From: JBCBKP01 sp038746265
GTDB lineage: Bacteria; Planctomycetota; Phycisphaerae; Phycisphaerales; UBA1924
Length of the DNA: 64,000 bases
Direction of reading: 5' to 3'
Assembly (NCBI GenBank): GCA_038746265.1
Contig: JBCDKU010000001.1
Location: 62,001 to 126,000 of the forward strand
Below the pieces are notes generated by a model. It saw only the letters and a list, made by a program, of their open reading frames with translations. It was not told the DNA's origin and ran no database searches. The position numbers were made by a program, and so were the translations under genes. Of this stretch, positions 61,031-64,000 are shown piece after piece (positions within the stretch are counted from its first letter, which is position 1; every line of letters starts with the position of its first letter).

Positions 61031-63109
61031 CTAGTCCTCGTCCCCATGCCCCGCGAACGCCGCGACGACCTCTGACTGCACATGGGGCGGGCAGGGTTCG
61101 TCGTGGCTGTAGTCCATGGTGAAGCTTCCCGCGCCGCCCGTGATGGACTTGAGTTCGGTGGTGAAGCCCTGGAGCTCGCCCGCGGGGGCGGTGGCGGAGA
61201 TCACGCAGAGATCGGCGCCGGTCATCACGGTGTCGGTGACGCGTCCGCGCTTGGTCGCGAGGTCGCCGTTGATGTCGCCCATCGAGGACTGCGGGATGGT
61301 GATCTCGAGATCGACGAAGGGCTCGAGCAGCGCGGGCTTGGCCTTGCTGACGGCGGCGATGAAGGCCTTCTTGCCCGCGGTGATGAAGGCGATCTCTTTC
61401 GAGTCCACGGCGTGGAACTTGCCGTCGAAGACCTCGACCTTGATGCCGGTCATCGGATAGCCCGCGACAGCGCCGGACTCCAGGACCTGCCTGATGCCCT
61501 TCTCGATCGCGGGCATGAACTGGCGGGGGATCGAGCCGCCGACGGTGGCGTTGACGAACTCAAAGCCGGTCTCGTGGTCCTCGGGGAGGGGCTCGACGCG
61601 GAGGTGGACCTCGCCGAACTGGCCGGCGCCGCCGGTCTGCTTCTTGTGTCTGTGGTGGCCCTCTGCTTTGGCGCGGATGGTTTCCTTGTACGCGACCTTG
61701 GGCGGGCTGGTCAGCAGCTCGATGTTGTACTCGTCCTTGAGCTTCTCGAGCGTGACGCGGAGGTGCATCTCGCCGAGGCCGCGGAGGACGGTCTGCTTGG
61801 TGGCGGCGATGCGTTCGAGCTGGAGGCTCGGGTCTTCTGCCTGGAGCTTGTGGATGGCGGCGCCGAACTTGGTCTCGTCGGCGTGGTTCTTGAGCTCGAT
61901 CGCGAGGCCGAACATGGGTTTGGGCAGGGGGAGCGGCCGGAGGTGGACCGAGTCCATGTCGTGGTCCTGGTGGAGGACGGCGTCGAAGTGCAGCTCGTCG
62001 ATCTTGGAGATCGCACCGATGTCGCCGGGCCCGATCGCCTCGACCTCGACCTGGTCCTTGCCCTGCCGTTTGAAGACGTGGTTGATGCGGATGGGCTTCT
62101 TGTGGTCGTCGAGGATGAGCTCGGACTTCGCGGTCAGCGTGCCCTGGTGGACGCGGAAGACGCCGAGCTTGCCGACGTGCTTGTCGGACGTCACCTTGAA
62201 GACGTGCGCGAGGACGGGCTTGGACGGGTCGGCCTCGGCGTGGAACTCGACCTCGTCGGACGTGCCCTCGGGCGTGCGGAGGAAGGGGCGCGGGTTGCCC
62301 TCGAGCGGGCTCGGGAGCAGCGAGGCGAAGACGTGGAGCAGGTGCTCGATGCCGGCGCCGGTTTTGGCGCTGCAGTAGCAGATCGGGACGAGGTGGGCAT
62401 CGCGGAGGGCCGCTTCGAAGGCGTCGTGGACGGCTTGCTTGTCGAGGTTGGCGTCGTCGCCGTCCTCGAGGTACTGCGTCATCAGGTCGTCCTGCATCTC
62501 GACGATCTGCTCGATGATCCGTTGGTGTGATTCTTCTTCGCTGCTGAAGAGCGGGTCGCCGTCGGACTCGGTGTCGAAGACCTTGATGACGCCCGAGCGG
62601 TCGGCGCTGGCCAGGTTCACGGCGAGGCACTCGGGGCCGAATTCTTCTCGGATCTGGCCCGTGAGCTCGGCGAGGTCGGCGGTGGTCTCGTCGATCTTGT
62701 TGACGATGATCATCCGCGGGAGCTTGCGGGCCTTCGCGGCCGCCATCATGCGGCGGGTGACCGGGGAGATGCCGTCGTGGGCGTCGATGACGACGGCGAC
62801 GGTCTCGACCGCAGGGAAGCACGCGATGGTGTGGCCCAGGAAGTCGGAGAGGCCCGGGGCATCGATCAGGTTGACCTCGTGGCCCTCGTGATCGAAGTGC
62901 ATGACGGTGGTGTGGAGCGAGTGCTTGTGGTGGCGCTCGGCGTCGCGCCAGTCGCTGGTGGTGTTGCCCTCTTCGACCGAGCCCATTCGGGTGATGGTCT
63001 TGGTCTCGAAGAGGAGGCGCTCGGCAAGAGTTGTCTTCCCGCTGCCCGACTGTCCTGCGAGGAGGACGTTGCGGATATCAGCGGGATCGCGTCGTACATC
63101 TTCTGCCAT
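61031..63109 (-). CDS. EF-G-like translational GTPase (FusA2/EF-G2 type)
   Basis: 692-residue protein with the five-domain EF-G layout. The G1 loop is GQSGSGKTT rather than the AHIDAGKTT of classical EF-G. G3 is DAPG rather than DTPG. G4 is NKID and G5 SAKTG. RGLGEMHLRVTLEKL (domain III/IV region), KQTGGAGQFGEVHLRVEPL (domain IV) and ITGGAGSFTMDYSHDEPCP (domain V) follow. This set fits the EF-G-like FusA2 group, whose role is separate from normal translocation. The ATG at 63109 has AAGGAGG six bases upstream; the in-frame start at 63217 has no ribosome binding site. No rpsL/rpsG/tuf genes are adjacent. Confidence 0.93.
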   Translation of the reverse strand: MAEDVRRDPADIRNVLLAGQSGSGKTTLAERLLFETKTITRMGSVEEGNTTSDWRDAERHHKHSLHTTVMHFDHEGHEVNLIDAPGLSDFLGHTIACFPAVETVAVVIDAHDGISPVTRRMMAAAKARKLPRMIIVNKIDETTADLAELTGQIREEFGPECLAVNLASADRSGVIKVFDTESDGDPLFSSEEESHQRIIEQIVEMQDDLMTQYLEDGDDANLDKQAVHDAFEAALRDAHLVPICYCSAKTGAGIEHLLHVFASLLPSPLEGNPRPFLRTPEGTSDEVEFHAEADPSKPVLAHVFKVTSDKHVGKLGVFRVHQGTLTAKSELILDDHKKPIRINHVFKRQGKDQVEVEAIGPGDIGAISKIDELHFDAVLHQDHDMDSVHLRPLPLPKPMFGLAIELKNHADETKFGAAIHKLQAEDPSLQLERIAATKQTVLRGLGEMHLRVTLEKLKDEYNIELLTSPPKVAYKETIRAKAEGHHRHKKQTGGAGQFGEVHLRVEPLPEDHETGFEFVNATVGGSIPRQFMPAIEKGIRQVLESGAVAGYPMTGIKVEVFDGKFHAVDSKEIAFITAGKKAFIAAVSKAKPALLEPFVDLEITIPQSSMGDINGDLATKRGRVTDTVMTGADLCVISATAPAGELQGFTTELKSITGGAGSFTMDYSHDEPCPPHVQSEVVAAFAGHGDED

Positions 63110-63385
63110 GGTGCACCTCCTTCGGATCCGCCGAGCGCGGAGCGGGGTGGATCCGGCATCGAGTTGTCGAGGCGCCTCGGCGAGCCCACACGACGGGATC
63201 GCGCGGGGAGCCTTCACGGCAGCTTAACGAACCGGGTGCATCTCAATCCAGACCTTTATGGCGTGTACCGGTGGACCACGCTTCCCCGAAACGGCGCAAG
63301 GTTTTTATAGGAAACGGGTTGCGGAGGTCTTGTTTGTGCGCCCACTGAATGTGGACGGAGCACCACTTCAAGAAGGGGGATCATC

Positions 63386-64000
63386 ATGAAGATTCGGATC
63401 ACCGCGGCGGCGGTCATTCTCGCGACGGGCATGGCGGCGGCTCAGTCGGCGGCGCCGCTGGACGTTGCCACCACGACGAACGGCAATCTCGTCGAGCTAT
63501 CGTCGATTACAATCGACCGGGGCTTCGGGCAGGAGTCCATCGATGCGGCCGACTTGATCAACATCGAGGTGCTGTCGATCTCGACGTCCGAAGCGCCGTT
63601 CGAGGGCACACTCGCGGCGACGCCCGCCGGCAGCGGGACACCGGTGTCCGGGCAGCGGGCGGCGCTACTCGAGGACCTCGGGCTGAACACCGCGCTGCAG
63701 AACCCGAACGGGACGAGCGGGCTCGGGTTCAGGTTTGTGAACGACTCGGGCGAGTCTGCCTCAGTCTTCAACGGCGTTGGCGCTGATCTCGTGATCTTCG
63801 ACATCGGGCTCGCCGAGGGTGCGCCGGTGCCGGGCCCGGTCGGGACGATGAACTTCTCGCAGGGGTTCGATCCGTTCAGCCTTGCCGGCGTCGGCTCGTT
63901 CTCGGGGAACAGCGCAGACTTCCTGACACCCGAGTTCCTGACCGTGAACGGCCCCGGGGCGTTCGGCGGGATCACTGACTTCTTCAACGCGCCGGGCCTG
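63386..64000 (+). CDS. Exported hypothetical protein, 3' end outside the window
   Basis: Open frame from ATG at 63386 to the window end (about 205 codons) with no stop. GGGGGA six bases upstream. Signal peptide MKIRITAAAVILATGMAAAQ. The mature part is beta-rich, acidic, and similar in texture to the PEP-CTERM-like proteins at 56951 and 58604 (Asp/Gly/Thr/Phe rich, few Cys or Lys). Any sorting tail would be beyond the window. It diverges from the EF-G-like gene. Confidence 0.75.
   Translation, partial: MKIRITAAAVILATGMAAAQSAAPLDVATTTNGNLVELSSITIDRGFGQESIDAADLINIEVLSISTSEAPFEGTLAATPAGSGTPVSGQRAALLEDLGLNTALQNPNGTSGLGFRFVNDSGESASVFNGVGADLVIFDIGLAEGAPVPGPVGTMNFSQGFDPFSLAGVGSFSGNSADFLTPEFLTVNGPGAFGGITDFFNAPGL

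Overview
The window looks like ordinary chromosome from a planctomycete, most likely of the Phycisphaerae/Phycisphaerales. The evidence is: high GC with heavy third-position GC bias; an ECF sigma factor translationally coupled to a membrane Ser/Thr kinase; exported proteins with dockerin-like DxNGDG repeats; exported proteins ending in PEP-CTERM-like PAP(S/G) + hydrophobic + Arg tails; a DUF58/BatA/VWA cluster; and short GC-rich hairpin repeats of a kind common in planctomycete intergenic DNA. No rRNA, CRISPR array, insertion sequence or prophage was found. One tRNA (Arg, CCT) is present.

Layout. 0-10.6 kb: end of an S24 peptidase, tRNA-Arg, a secreted GH81 beta-1,3-glucanase with a CBM6-like module inside its catalytic region, the ECF sigma/kinase pair, and a collagen-like/S74 surface protein coupled to a small dockerin-type protein. 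10.6-15.9 kb: a thioredoxin-fold protein lacking its cysteines, trpC, a CPBP protease, trpS and a membrane protein of lower GC. 15.9-29.5 kb: a long minus-strand cluster of eight genes, mostly joined by 4-nt overlaps (secreted protein, DUF58, BatA-like, VWA/GATase-like, a giant coiled-coil membrane protein, a Ser14/Gln-rich protein, a squalene-cyclase-repeat protein, a secreted protein). 29.6-36.8 kb: phosphofructokinase, beta-helix protein, TM2 protein, HscA-like Hsp70, a phosphatase-cytochrome c' fusion and a threonine-dehydrogenase-like enzyme. 36.8-44.8 kb: FmdB-like protein, response regulator, lipid A acyltransferase, a coiled-coil protein with a BRCT-like tail, ROK kinase, ispE and a Nif3 protein.

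44.8-50.5 kb: an AAA ATPase with an unusually clear promoter/operator, then a lower-GC three-gene operon whose first-listed member fuses a MauE-like domain to a pseudopilin, then rplM-rpsI with a strong terminator. 50.5-64 kb: a TlpA-like thioredoxin, tandem class V aminotransferases, a Coq4 protein, a HEPN-like membrane protein, PEP-CTERM-like exported proteins, two secreted Hcp-like proteins and an EF-G-like GTPase. The right edge cuts another exported protein.

Most notable: the nested inverted repeat over a near-consensus, apparently leaderless promoter (44.83-44.89 kb); the phosphatase-cytochrome fusion; the secreted Hcp-like pair sharing an N-terminal motif with a beta-helix protein; the MauE-pseudopilin fusion; the eight-gene Bat-like cluster; and three neighbouring enzymes that have lost their family's zinc-binding cysteines. 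All family calls come from reading motifs; no database search was run.
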